From the NCBI GenBank assembly GCA_040905285.1, contig JBBDRV010000222.1:1-17497 (forward strand): a DNA stretch of 17,497 nucleotides, in the 5' to 3' direction. Origin of the DNA: JBBDRV01 sp040905285 (GTDB lineage: Bacteria > Bacteroidota > Rhodothermia > Balneolales > Balneolaceae). The notes under the pieces were generated by a model, which was not told the DNA's origin, searched no databases, and saw only the letters and a list, made by a program, of their open reading frames with translations. Each line of letters begins with the position of its first letter. Position 1 is the first letter of the stretch. Positions 1-8,423 of this stretch are shown in pieces. Both the position numbers and the translations under genes were made by a program.

Positions 1-273
1 TTCATCATAAACATCATTTAACCGCCTGTAATGAGTGATTTTTTGAGGAAACTTGAAACAGAACCGAAAACCTTCAGGTACCGCTTCTCCCCATTTTTTT
101 ACCGTTTCCGGGTCCGGCGCCCGATAGGAGGTCATATTCCCTTCCACCGAATTGAACACGGACGCATACTGCGACAGGTACTGAGACGGTTTTACCGCAT
201 CTGTATAAAAAACACCCGCCCACTCTTTTACTCCCCACTGGGTGGTGCCGATATGATATCTGGCAATGGCCAT
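1..273 (-). CDS. DUF72 (YecE-like) family protein, N-terminal part
   Basis: The minus strand reads open from an ATG at 273 to the left edge (91 codons, no stop), so this is the N-terminal third of a longer gene. The start resembles DUF72 proteins: a hydrophobic strand ending IGTTQWG at residues 8-14, then W-A-G-V-F-Y, a YLSQYASVFNSVEGN segment (family: Y...FNTVEiNsTFY), the P-x-P-E-T-V-K-KW helix, and FRFCFKFPQKITH, the conserved strand where the family has F-x-K-x-P-x-x-I-T-H. DUF72 is a TIM-barrel fold of unknown biochemical activity, sometimes found near Fe-S or UvrA-related genes. The reading frame stays open further upstream, but family homology begins right after the ATG, so I kept 273. 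A promoter-like site lies at 329-358. The gene is divergent from the symporter. Confidence 0.85.
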   Translation of the reverse strand, partial: MAIARYHIGTTQWGVKEWAGVFYTDAVKPSQYLSQYASVFNSVEGNMTSYRAPDPETVKKWGEAVPEGFRFCFKFPQKITHYRRLNDVYDE

Positions 274-328
274 CGTGTTTAAAATATGAGTCACTGAAGC
301 GCTGAAATGCACACACTGAAATAGCAGC

Positions 329-358
329 ACAAAATAACAGACGCTGAATGGTACCAAA
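329..358 (-). promoter_or_regulatory. Candidate promoter of the DUF72 gene
   Basis: On the minus strand a TTTG (358-355) is followed after 18 bp by TATTTTGT (336-329). This resembles the Bacteroidota sigma-factor consensus TTTG-N19-TAnnTTTG. The expected start point is about 50 bases before the ATG at 273. It is a pattern match only. Confidence 0.4.
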
Positions 359-449
359 AAAGAATAATGGTTTGAGGGCCATTTTCAAACCTGCAATCAG
401 TCTCACCGCCGGTTGATCATCACCCGCCCTTCTTTTCGACGTTTCAAAC

Positions 450-479
450 TTGCATTCAGGCAGGGGTATTTTATATTCC
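450..479 (+). promoter_or_regulatory. Candidate promoter of the sodium:solute symporter gene
   Basis: TTG (450-452), 19 bp, then TATATTCC (472-479). Spacing and -7 box match the Bacteroidota promoter type and closely resemble the site before the glycosyltransferase gene (TTTG-N19-TATATTCA). The leader would be about 60 bases long. It sits in the 272-base divergent gap 274-545, which otherwise holds only an inverted repeat at 369-391. Confidence 0.4.
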
Positions 480-545
480 GCGATAACATGATGAAGGCAA
501 TCCCGATGCCGCAGAGCCATCCGCCAATGATTAACCCGTACCTAT

Positions 546-2258
546 ATGCCTTTTAACGGGCTGGACTACATCGTAATACTTGGTTACATCGTCCTGATGA
601 TACTGACAGGCTGGATAGCCTACAGGCGCGGTCAGGATTCACTGGACGATTATTTTGCGGGAGGCAAAGACCTGCCCTGGTGGCTGATCGGGATTTCAAT
701 GGTGGCGACTACATTCGCAGCGGATACCCCGCTGGCGGTAACCGGCATCATCGCCTCGGAAGGAATTGCAGGAAACTGGATCTGGTGGAATTTCATGTTT
801 TCCGGTCTGTTCACCGTCTTTCTCTATGCCAAACTCTGGAAACGGGCTGACGTCATTACCGATGTCGAGTTTATTTCCCTCCGCTACAGCGGCAAACCGG
901 CACGCATCCTGCGGGGGTTCCGCTCACTCTACCTGGCATTCCCGATTAACTGTATCATTCTGGGCTGGGTAACCGTGGGGATGGCTAAAATACTAACCGT
1001 GATCACCGGGGCGGGACAGTGGGAAATTATCATTCTGCTCTATATCCTGATCGGCATCTATATCGCCATAGCGGGTCTGTGGGGAGTTGTCGTAACCGAC
1101 TTTATCCAGTTCATCATAGCGATGGCCGGCTCTGTCATGCTTGCCTGGTATGCGGTGGACAGCGTGGGCGGTCTTTCCGGGATGAAAGAGGAGTTAATCA
1201 CGATTTACGGTCCGGATCCCTGGGTTTTATCCATGAATCCATTCACAAACCCGGAAATTGCTCTTGCGACAGCCCTTGTCTGGGTGGGAATGATGTGGTG
1301 GGCTTCCTGGTATCCCGGTTCCGAACCGGGGGGTGGCGGATACATAGCCCAGAGAATGTTTTCCGCCAGGGACGAACGGCACGCCGTCGGGGGAACACTC
1401 CTGTTTAATGTGGCCCATTTCGCTCTGCGCCCGTGGCCGTGGATACTTGTGGCGCTGGCCGCGCTTATTGCTTATCCGGCGCTGGACGATCCGGAAACCG
1501 GTTACCCGCTGATGATGCTTGACGTTCTTCCAGCCGGGCTTCTGGGACTGCTGGCCGTTGCGTTCCTCTCCGCCTTTGTCTCCACAGTATCAACGCACCT
1601 GAACTGGGGGGCTTCCTATGTAATCAATGATTTCTATAAACCCTTCCTCAAACCTTCAACAGGGTTTGAAACCAGGGAAAAAGCTCAGTCCCATTACGTG
1701 AGGGCTTCGCGCTGGACCACCATTCTGATGATGATTTCCGCGATTGTTGTTTCCCTCTTTTTTGATACGGTCCGGGGGGGCTGGGAGGCCATCCTTTCCA
1801 TTGGCGCCGGAACCGGCCTGGTCTATATGCTCCGGTGGTTCTGGTGGCGGATCAATGCATGGAGTGAAATTTCCGCAATGACCACTGCCGCCGTTGTCAG
1901 CCTTTCTTCCGGCTGGTTCGGCTATGACGGGTTTGCCGCCAAAATGATTTTTACCACCGTTATCACAACGGGTGTCTGGCTGCTTGTGACGTACCTGACC
2001 CGGCCGGACGACGACGAAACCCTCCGGACGTTTTATAACCGTGTAAAACCCGGAGGTCCGGGATGGAGCAGATTCAGGAAGCCGGGGGATACCGCACCAT
2101 CTCTCTGGAATGAAGCAGGGCTGGTCGTTGTCAGCGCCCTGTCAATCATATTGTTCCTCTATGCAATGGGACAGCTGTTTTTTGGCTCGTTTGCCGTGTT
2201 CGCCGGATGTATTCTGGCAAGCGTATTCATCATCTGGCGGGTCGTAAAAAAACTGTAA
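546..2258 (+). CDS. Sodium:solute symporter (SSS family)
   Basis: A 570-residue inner-membrane protein with about 13 hydrophobic segments, as expected for the solute:sodium symporter family (TC 2.A.21, LeuT fold). Such proteins couple Na+ entry to uptake of sugars, amino acids, nucleosides or vitamins. The N-terminus is typical: a first membrane helix (residues about 7-25), then the loop Y-F-x-G-G-K-D-L-P-W-W (36-46) and helix 2 starting LIGISMVATTF with A-x-T-P around residues 60-63, near the family's substrate/ion site. Trp-rich loops (WVGMMWWASWYPG) and a late SAFVSTVSTHLNWG helix (the S-T pair that helps bind Na+ in the family) also fit. The start at 546 is the first ATG after an in-frame stop at 528-530; there is no Shine-Dalgarno sequence. 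The substrate cannot be read from sequence. The neighbours (DUF72, serine hydrolases) do not point to one. Confidence 0.88.
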   Translation: MPFNGLDYIVILGYIVLMILTGWIAYRRGQDSLDDYFAGGKDLPWWLIGISMVATTFAADTPLAVTGIIASEGIAGNWIWWNFMFSGLFTVFLYAKLWKRADVITDVEFISLRYSGKPARILRGFRSLYLAFPINCIILGWVTVGMAKILTVITGAGQWEIIILLYILIGIYIAIAGLWGVVVTDFIQFIIAMAGSVMLAWYAVDSVGGLSGMKEELITIYGPDPWVLSMNPFTNPEIALATALVWVGMMWWASWYPGSEPGGGGYIAQRMFSARDERHAVGGTLLFNVAHFALRPWPWILVALAALIAYPALDDPETGYPLMMLDVLPAGLLGLLAVAFLSAFVSTVSTHLNWGASYVINDFYKPFLKPSTGFETREKAQSHYVRASRWTTILMMISAIVVSLFFDTVRGGWEAILSIGAGTGLVYMLRWFWWRINAWSEISAMTTAAVVSLSSGWFGYDGFAAKMIFTTVITTGVWLLVTYLTRPDDDETLRTFYNRVKPGGPGWSRFRKPGDTAPSLWNEAGLVVVSALSIILFLYAMGQLFFGSFAVFAGCILASVFIIWRVVKKL

Positions 2259-2304
2259 TCCCGAAAAAACCGGTTCATACAAAATCAATCCATCTACCTT
2301 TTTC

Positions 2305-3402
2305 CTAACCGATGGCCGCCTGATTTTCCAGATAGGGAACCACCAGATCCTCCAGCCAGTCAAAAATCTGTCTCTGATACTTTCTTGACCCGTCGTTCCG
2401 GGCCGGATCCGAGGTTATGGCGATGACGGAGTCGAGTTCAGGGACCATCAGGATGTATTGTCCCCCATAACCCCACGCAAAAGCCACGTGATAATCTCCT
2501 ATGTTGCTTCTCCACCACATGTAACCATAATCATAGGGGTTTAGGCTGCTATGGGTATACACCTGTAAAGATTCGGTGATCCAGTCTGCCGGCAAAATCC
2601 GTTTCCCGTCAAATTGCCCGAGATCCATAACCATACGACCTATCTTCAGCAGTGCAAGCGGACTTAATGCCAGGTTATTCCCTCCCATGTAATACCCCTG
2701 GGGATCCCGGTCCCATCCGCCGACCTGAATTCCCAGCGGATTGAAAAGATAGCGCTGCGCAAATTCACGCGTCGTCATGCCCGTGGCCCTGGTAAGGATA
2801 ACCGAGAGCAGGTGTGAGCTTCCCGTACTGTAAATCATGCGGCCTCCGGGAACGTCCACCATCGGCTGGTTCAGCGTATAAATCGTCCAGTTGCGACTGA
2901 CAACCCACTTTCCGTAATTTTCAAGGCTGGTGCTTTCCAGCCCGCTTCTCATGGTCAGCAGATCCTGAATGGTAATAGCGGCTTTCAGCGAATCGGGATT
3001 GGACTCGAAGTATTCAGGAAAAAATTCATTAATCGTCTGCTCTGTACTTTCGAGGTATTCCCGGTCAATAGCTATCCCGACCAGCAGGGAGAGGATGCTT
3101 TTCGAAGCCGATTTCATGTTTGTGGCCCGGTTTTCATTCATTCCGCCAAAATAATGCTCAAGGCGCTTCTCCCCGCCCACTTCAATAAGCAGACTGTTTA
3201 CAGAACCTATGGATCGGAAAGCTTCGACCAGATCTTCACCGGCCTTTCCATAGCTTTGGGATTCATTTCCAGCTGTTTGTGTATGGCGGCTGTTTTCAGA
3301 TCCGGCCGGTCGGCTCCCGGACCCGTATTTATCCAACAAGCTCCGGGGACCGGATTCAATCAAAAACAGGGGAAGTAATATCAGAGTCAGCATCCATCTC
3401 AT
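2305..3402 (-). CDS. Serine hydrolase, beta-lactamase/PBP (class C-like) fold, secreted
   Basis: A 365-residue protein with a short N-terminal hydrophobic export signal (residues about 3-15, no lipobox), then a polar linker and a PF00144-type serine hydrolase domain. The SxxK motif is S98-A-S-K101 (nucleophile Ser98, general base Lys101). The second motif position is Y191-S-T rather than the classical Y-x-N, and the third is W310-G-Y-G-G-Q, in place of KTG/HxG. Members act as esterases, D-amino-acid peptidases or beta-lactamases; the missing Asn argues against assuming beta-lactamase activity. It is the downstream copy of a tandem pair with the gene ending at 3534 and aligns with it without gaps from SxxK to the third motif. 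The start at 3402 is an ATG directly before the signal peptide. The location is probably the periplasm. Confidence 0.85.
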   Translation of the reverse strand: MRWMLTLILLPLFLIESGPRSLLDKYGSGSRPAGSENSRHTQTAGNESQSYGKAGEDLVEAFRSIGSVNSLLIEVGGEKRLEHYFGGMNENRATNMKSASKSILSLLVGIAIDREYLESTEQTINEFFPEYFESNPDSLKAAITIQDLLTMRSGLESTSLENYGKWVVSRNWTIYTLNQPMVDVPGGRMIYSTGSSHLLSVILTRATGMTTREFAQRYLFNPLGIQVGGWDRDPQGYYMGGNNLALSPLALLKIGRMVMDLGQFDGKRILPADWITESLQVYTHSSLNPYDYGYMWWRSNIGDYHVAFAWGYGGQYILMVPELDSVIAITSDPARNDGSRKYQRQIFDWLEDLVVPYLENQAAIG

Positions 3403-3533
3403 AATGACTGTTTAACTTGCCTGTACCGTTTTTGTTATTGTTTTTTGTGATTGAATAGTGATTTTCTTTTATCGGAAAATGTAAATAATTTCCCCGTCAT
3501 GGACATTCCTGTACCTTTGCTATTTCCGCCTGT

Positions 3534-4646
3534 TTACATCTCCAGGTAAGGTATCAGCGAGGTTTCAATAAAAGAGAAAATCCTCGGTTGATAGGCCCGG
3601 GACCCATTGTTATCTGCGATATCCGATGTAATGGCCACAATGGCATCCAGTTCGGGAAACATCAGTATGTACTGGCCCGCATAGCCCCAGGCGAATGTAA
3701 CCTGATAATCCGCTACAGTGTGGGCCCACCATGAATAGCCGTAGTCATAGTGGCTGAACGGACTGCGCGAATACGTTTCAAAGGAGTCGCGTATCCATTT
3801 TTCCGATACCAGCTGTTCTCCGTTATAACTGCCTGCTGCCATAACCAGCTGGCCTATTTTCAGCATGTCCCTGGGTGTCAATGCCATGTCATTTCCTCCC
3901 AGGAAATAACCCTGGGGATCCCGTTCCCACGGATCCATTTCTATGCCCATCGGGCCGAGCAGGTATTCATTCGCAAATTCAAACGTATTCTTTCCGCTGG
4001 CTTTTGTAAGAATAACAGACAGAAGGTGAGATGACCCCGTACTGTAAACCATACGCCCGCCCCGTTCCTGTATCAGCGGCCGGTCAAGCACGAATCGCAC
4101 CCAGTCATCACTTGATATCCATTCCCCGTAATATATAAAACTGGTTGTCTGCAAACCGGATCGCATTGTAAGAAGATCCTGAATGGTAATGGAGGCTTTT
4201 CCCCTGTCGGGATGGGTATTGAAATAATCCGGGAAAAACGTTTCAAGAGTCTGTTCAACAGATTCCAGGTAGCCTTTGTCAATGGCAATACCTATCAGAA
4301 GCGAAAGTATGCTTTTGGAAGCGGATTTTATATTGGCTGCCTGTCCGGGAGACATCCGGTCAAAATACTGCTCGGTGATCAGTTGATTTTCTTTCCGTAC
4401 CAGAAAACTGTTTACAGTGCCTATGGAACTCACTTCCGCGATCAACGCCTCAAGGATGGCCCTCTTTTCCCGGTCAGGTATTTTCTCCTGCTCGTCCTGT
4501 TCATTCTGTGCATCGGGGATTGCATCCTGCTCCTCCCGTACATTCTGATCGCGTTCAGTGACAGGCTGACTCACCGTGCAGGATGTTCCGTAACACGCGA
4601 CAAGCAGTAACGGGAAAATGAGATATTTTGCTCCGGATTCAACCAA
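3534..4646 (-). CDS. Serine hydrolase, beta-lactamase/PBP fold, predicted lipoprotein
   Basis: A 370-residue paralogue of the next gene (2305-3402), upstream of it on the same strand with a 131-base gap. The start must be TTG at 4646: the frame closes 15 bases further up, and the next in-frame ATG is past residue 90, which would remove the export signal. The signal peptide ends in the lipobox L15-V-A-C18, so it is probably a lipoprotein. A Glu/Asp/Gln-rich linker follows (about 31-60). The hydrolase domain has S108-A-S-K111, Y201-S-T and W320-G-Y-A-G-Q, at exactly the same spacing as in the paralogue. The active-site set is the same, so the two may share chemistry but differ in anchoring. The substrate is unknown. 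Confidence 0.83.
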   Translation of the reverse strand: MVESGAKYLIFPLLLVACYGTSCTVSQPVTERDQNVREEQDAIPDAQNEQDEQEKIPDREKRAILEALIAEVSSIGTVNSFLVRKENQLITEQYFDRMSPGQAANIKSASKSILSLLIGIAIDKGYLESVEQTLETFFPDYFNTHPDRGKASITIQDLLTMRSGLQTTSFIYYGEWISSDDWVRFVLDRPLIQERGGRMVYSTGSSHLLSVILTKASGKNTFEFANEYLLGPMGIEMDPWERDPQGYFLGGNDMALTPRDMLKIGQLVMAAGSYNGEQLVSEKWIRDSFETYSRSPFSHYDYGYSWWAHTVADYQVTFAWGYAGQYILMFPELDAIVAITSDIADNNGSRAYQPRIFSFIETSLIPYLEM

Positions 4647-4703
4647 TGGTCTGCTGGCTGTTTATTTCTGGCTGGTTTAGACGTAACCCTGATTTTTAGT
4701 GCT

Positions 4704-4726
4704 GCAGAACGAGCTCCTTGTTCTGC
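4704..4726. repeat. 23-base inverted repeat (hairpin GCAGAAC...GTTCTGC)
   Basis: Perfect 7-base arms (4704-4710 and 4720-4726), extendable to 10 pairs with one G-T pair and a 3-base loop. It lies in the divergent gap between the lipoprotein hydrolase and the glycosyltransferase, about 58 bases before the TTG start of the former. No T-run follows on either strand, so it is not a terminator. It could be an operator or a leader hairpin. Confidence 0.5.
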
Positions 4727-4852
4727 CTCTGTTAAAAATATTGCCCAGAAGTGAAAACTGACGTCATAAATAGAAGAAATTTTGTGTAAAAAATGCTGTT
4801 AGATCTTTTCAGACCCCCGGAAGGGGTAATCAGGCAGGCCCCTATTTTTCCT

Positions 4853-4883
4853 TTTGTTCAGGCATAATCGTCTTGTATATTCA
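4853..4883 (+). promoter_or_regulatory. Candidate promoter of the glycosyltransferase gene
   Basis: TTTG (4853-4856), exactly 19 bp, then TATATTCA (4876-4883), close to the Bacteroidota consensus TTTG-N19-TAnnTTTG. The leader would be only about 15 bases before the ATG at 4904, compatible with the lack of a Shine-Dalgarno site. Confidence 0.45.
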
Positions 4884-4903
4884 GGAAAAACCGCCACTTC
4901 GGC

Positions 4904-7240
4904 ATGTCCGCCCAACCGTACCTTTCCGTATTGATTACCACTCATGCCCCTCCGGAGCGTGTTGAGACGTTGCTGGGCGACCTCCTCGGTTTCAGACTCG
5001 ACGGGTGTGAAATCGTGGTGATCAATGATGCCGCCGGCAGCGCCTGTTGCCGGGCCATTCGGCTGCTTCTTGACATGTATCCCGATGTGCGGACAACCTG
5101 CATAGAACACACTGTTTTTCACGGACGGGCTCAATCCCTGAATGAGGGCCTGTACCTGTCCGGCGGCTCCCTGATCTGGGCTCCGCTGGAAGCGGACCGG
5201 CTGAATAAACATTTGCTTGGCGAAAGCATCCGGAAGCTGTCTGATGATCCTGCTGCATTCTCCATTCTGGACCGTTCGCTGCCTCCGGATATACACGGCT
5301 GGCTGGAGGAACTTGAGGGGGGCACCCTCCCTCCGGACAATCATTTTCTTTTTAACCGCACTGCCATTCCTCCGGGACAGCTTTTTTTCAGAGAAAAACT
5401 GGGGCCTTATACGGCGGCTGAGCTTGCCTGGCGGATCATGCAGAGAAAATCACATCAAACCGTTGACTCATTTTTTGTTATCAACAAAATACCGGGACCC
5501 CGGCCGGACAGTCAGGTCCTGCAGGAGTTTCTTTTTTCAATGCTCCGGGAGATTCCGGAAGCGGAGGAACGGGAGTCCGTTATAGAGAAGTTAAAAGCGA
5601 TCGATTTCACACCCGAAGAGACCGGCGGGGAACGCCCGTTACTTGACAGGGCACGTGAACTGATTGAACGGGATGCCAGACTTGCACTTGACCTGGTCAA
5701 TTCATGCCTGAAAGAACATCCGGATCATCAGGAAGCCATGAAACTGAAAATAAACCTGTTGGGAAAACTGCGCAGGCATGTCGAAGCGGCAGAACTGAAG
5801 CATCATCTGCAGAAAAAAAGAGTTGGATCAAATCAAAAGAACGGAAAAAACAACATACAGCCAACCCTGTTCACGTCTCTGTCGGAAGAAAACGGTGTTA
5901 CCAAAAAAGACCGGGAACTTTCTGACGGCAAACCGGAAGGGCCGGGGAAGGGCGATATAAAAATCAGCATAATAATACCGACCACCGGTGACGGCAAACC
6001 GTATCTGCAGGAATGCCTTGTCCAGCTTGACAAGGTGTGCGATGCCTCCACGGTTGAACTGATTGTTGTTGACAATGCCAGTATCGACGATACATTCGAT
6101 TACCTGAATCAGCTGAAGGAAGAGGATTTTTTAAATATTCGGGTTATTACAAACGCACAAAATGCAGGATTTGGAAAATCAGTCAATCAGGGAATTCATG
6201 CGGCCGCGGGCAAATATGCATTGATCATGCACAATGATCTGCTCCTTCACGAAGGAGCTATTGAAGAGATGGCCGCCGTGCTTGACAACCATCAGTATAT
6301 CGGTGCAACAGGACCGGCTGTAGATAAATGCGACAACAAGGAACAGCTTTCGGGGCAAATAGAAGGCAGGGACGAACCCTTTGTCAAAGTGGATTACCTT
6401 GACAGTTGCTGCCTGCTCCTGAGATTATCGACCGGCGTGACTTTCAGTGAAGCGTATGGCCTTGCCTACTGTGAAGACAAAGACCTTTGCAACTGTCTTT
6501 CGGATCACGGGTACTATGCTGCGGTAACGACAAGAGCCCGGGGTGTTCACCATTACCGGACGACTACCCGCGCCATGGGATTGAATCTTGAACCTGAACT
6601 GTGGTGGATAAACACGGATATCTACAATGCCAGATGGAATAAAAGTCCCGAGCTGAAAATACCGGAACAGGGAGAGATCGCTGCCAAACTTGAACTGATC
6701 CCGCTGCCCGTCAATCCGCTCAATCCTTCAGGTCACTGGATTGATCAGATAGACGCCCTGTTCACGGATGAAGTGAAAACAGAAATACAGAAACGGAACT
6801 TTAAGGATAAGAACCTATTCAACCTGATACGAATCCTCCTTGCCGCCGACAAGCGTGATTTTCTCCGGCAAACCGAGTCAAGGATATCCCACGCTGACTT
6901 GCCGGAGGATTTGTTAAAGGATTTGATCCGGTATTATTACAGGAGGAATATCTATTCCCGCTGCCGCCTGTATCTGGAAAAACCGAGGGCCATCGGGCCG
7001 TTTTTTGATCTTTACAGGCTGCGCATATCCGTAGAGGAAAAGGAAGCGCACAGTTCCGTCGGGCTTCTTACGGATCTTATGAATAAATTTCCCTGTCATC
7101 CCGGCCTCTACAGGATAGCGGGTGATATCCACCGGATGGAAGGAAATGAAGGAGAGGCAAAATCATTTTACGCACTTGCCAATCAGCTGAATCCGGCGGA
7201 TGACACCGGTGAGGAAGAAGTTTTCGAAATCAAATATTAA
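4904..7240 (+). CDS. Large protein with two GT2-like glycosyltransferase domains and TPR-like segments
   Basis: A 778-residue soluble protein. Residues about 5-200 look like a reduced GT2 domain: LSVLITTH at the start and EIVVINDA (36-43) as the nucleotide-binding strand, but no clear DxD. Residues about 230-300 are helical and TPR-like (LALDLVNSCLKEHPDHQEA), followed by a Lys/Asn-rich linker. Residues about 350-600 form a standard GT-A domain: ISIIIPTTGD, VVDNAS (388-393), NAQNAGFGKSVNQGI, and HND at 443-445 where the family usually has D-x-D or N-N-D; a Y-x-E-D-K-D-L segment is the probable acceptor/base motif. The C-terminus (about 600-778) is helical and ends in a TPR-like hairpin. Such proteins transfer sugars from NDP-sugars to cell-surface glycans or proteins. 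The target is unknown. It is a single gene with convergent and divergent neighbours, and no other glycan genes are nearby. Confidence 0.8.
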   Translation: MSAQPYLSVLITTHAPPERVETLLGDLLGFRLDGCEIVVINDAAGSACCRAIRLLLDMYPDVRTTCIEHTVFHGRAQSLNEGLYLSGGSLIWAPLEADRLNKHLLGESIRKLSDDPAAFSILDRSLPPDIHGWLEELEGGTLPPDNHFLFNRTAIPPGQLFFREKLGPYTAAELAWRIMQRKSHQTVDSFFVINKIPGPRPDSQVLQEFLFSMLREIPEAEERESVIEKLKAIDFTPEETGGERPLLDRARELIERDARLALDLVNSCLKEHPDHQEAMKLKINLLGKLRRHVEAAELKHHLQKKRVGSNQKNGKNNIQPTLFTSLSEENGVTKKDRELSDGKPEGPGKGDIKISIIIPTTGDGKPYLQECLVQLDKVCDASTVELIVVDNASIDDTFDYLNQLKEEDFLNIRVITNAQNAGFGKSVNQGIHAAAGKYALIMHNDLLLHEGAIEEMAAVLDNHQYIGATGPAVDKCDNKEQLSGQIEGRDEPFVKVDYLDSCCLLLRLSTGVTFSEAYGLAYCEDKDLCNCLSDHGYYAAVTTRARGVHHYRTTTRAMGLNLEPELWWINTDIYNARWNKSPELKIPEQGEIAAKLELIPLPVNPLNPSGHWIDQIDALFTDEVKTEIQKRNFKDKNLFNLIRILLAADKRDFLRQTESRISHADLPEDLLKDLIRYYYRRNIYSRCRLYLEKPRAIGPFFDLYRLRISVEEKEAHSSVGLLTDLMNKFPCHPGLYRIAGDIHRMEGNEGEAKSFYALANQLNPADDTGEEEVFEIKY

Positions 7241-7330
7241 CGAGTCCGTGATTATAGCCGGGGCTCAGCTAATCCGGACAACAGCAGCAGTTAAAGAACC
7301 TGTGTACTTATGACAGCGCCAGCCTTTCCT

Positions 7331-7417
7331 GACGGGTGCAGTCTTCCCTCCCGGATTCAGCCGGATCAGTCTGTACTGACGGATGTAGCCCTCCCTTCCG
7401 GGTTCAGCCGGATTCAG
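7331..7417. repeat. Two imperfect direct repeats, 47-base period
   Basis: Copies start at 7331 (gacgggtgcag...) and 7378 (gacggatgtag...) and share a core, ccgg(a/g)ttcagccggat. The second copy runs into the stop codon of the next gene (7414-7416). They occupy the gap between two convergent genes, 7241-7413, which shows no ORF and no convincing terminator. Confidence 0.45.
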
Positions 7418-8268
7418 CCTTTCAGCTCGATAAGCTGGAGAAGCGATTGCAGGTCCCTTACTTTATCCTCTCTCTTTTTTTTTGAATAGCTGTGCATAAG
7501 ATTCCGCACGGTGCGGGATACTATTTCACGTTCGTCTGCCTTTTTCAGGTGTTCCGGGCGGGGTTTTATGCCGTTTTTCTTTAAAAAGTAATAACACTGG
7601 TCGTACGTTACGATGGCTCCTCCATCAAGCGGATCAATCAGGATCTCCTCACTTTGCCCTTCAAAAACGAGCATAAAATGGATCGGCATGTTGACTCCGT
7701 GAAAAGGCAAATCAAGTCGTCTTGCGATGAATATGACGATGAGGCTCAGCATGACCGGCAATCCCCGCCGGCGGTCAAGCACCCTGTCGATAAAAGCATT
7801 TTCCGGGTCATGATAACGTCTTTCGTCCCCCCTGAATTGCAGGTCGCTGAATACATAATTCAGCAAAATATGCATTTGCCGGTTATCAGAAGGATGGTAG
7901 GTTATGTCACTCCGGATCTCCGTGGCAAAACGGTCCAGTTTTCTTTGATACTCTTCTATTCGCAGCGTCGGATTACCGAACCTGGCCAGTAAAAAAGCCG
8001 ATTTTTCAAGCTGTTTGCGGTTATCCATCCCTTCATCCAGAAGCTCGGAAAAATCCTCGTACAGACTGCCGAAAGTTATGTTGTGGATAATATCCCTGAT
8101 CACGGTTTTTTCATTGTGATCACTGGTCTGGGTCCTGTACTGGTCCAGCAGGGGGACCGCATTTTCTCCCAATTCACGAAAACGATTTTGGACAGAACTC
8201 TGTACTTCCGGATCAGGATCCTCAAGCAGGGAAATGAGTGATTTTATTTCAGTCCGGGTTGTTGTCAT
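7414..8268 (-). CDS. SirB1 / transglutaminase-like core family protein
   Basis: A 284-residue cytoplasmic protein. Residues 1-80 are helical and look like a HEAT-type lead-in (LISLLEDPDPEVQSSVQNRF). The middle and C-terminal parts match the SirB1 / Transglut_core2 family: an N-Y-V-F-S-D-L-x-F-x-G segment (family: NxxLFxExGFxGN), then DRRRGLPVMLSLI (about 165-177), IARRLDLPFHGVNMPIHF (about 181-198) and a LIDPLDGG strand. The family usually has a G-H-F at the P-I-H-F position. No catalytic Cys is visible, as in most of this family, so it is probably not an active transglutaminase. I chose the ATG at 8268 over a TTG three codons upstream (8277) because neither has a ribosome-binding site. It is convergent with the glycosyltransferase gene and divergent from the protease operon. 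Confidence 0.8.
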   Translation of the reverse strand: MTTTRTEIKSLISLLEDPDPEVQSSVQNRFRELGENAVPLLDQYRTQTSDHNEKTVIRDIIHNITFGSLYEDFSELLDEGMDNRKQLEKSAFLLARFGNPTLRIEEYQRKLDRFATEIRSDITYHPSDNRQMHILLNYVFSDLQFRGDERRYHDPENAFIDRVLDRRRGLPVMLSLIVIFIARRLDLPFHGVNMPIHFMLVFEGQSEEILIDPLDGGAIVTYDQCYYFLKKNGIKPRPEHLKKADEREIVSRTVRNLMHSYSKKKREDKVRDLQSLLQLIELKG

Positions 8269-8287
8269 TTCATGCAAACGATCATCT

Positions 8288-8315
8288 TTTTATGCTATTG
8301 GTTTTATGCTATTGG
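8288..8315. repeat. Perfect tandem duplication of a 14-base unit
   Basis: TTTTATGCTATTGG occurs twice back to back (8288-8301, 8302-8315), just upstream of the SirB1-like gene. It is probably a replication-slippage product. It lies in the 349-base gap 8269-8617, where I see no supportable gene. Confidence 0.75.
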
Positions 8316-8423
8316 TCATCGGTCATTCTTAATGATCTTTCTTTAAAACTACGAAGAGAACAGGACATTTTAAGAAATCATTCTGGTTTTTCTTTCCCGC
8401 AGCTGCAGGGCTGTTCAGTGATA

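Noticed and set aside
74..520. 148-codon minus-strand frame over the left end
   Set aside because: It overlaps the DUF72 gene in another frame; only the frame starting at 273 gives family motifs.
4821..4855. AGGGG...CCCCT hairpin followed by ATTTTTCCTTTT as a terminator
   Set aside because: The loop is long (about 13 bases), the stem short, and no plus-strand transcript is expected to end there. It overlaps the candidate glycosyltransferase promoter.
4799..5344. 181-codon minus-strand frame
   Set aside because: It is antisense to the N-terminal domain of the glycosyltransferase and runs over its promoter; no recognisable domain.
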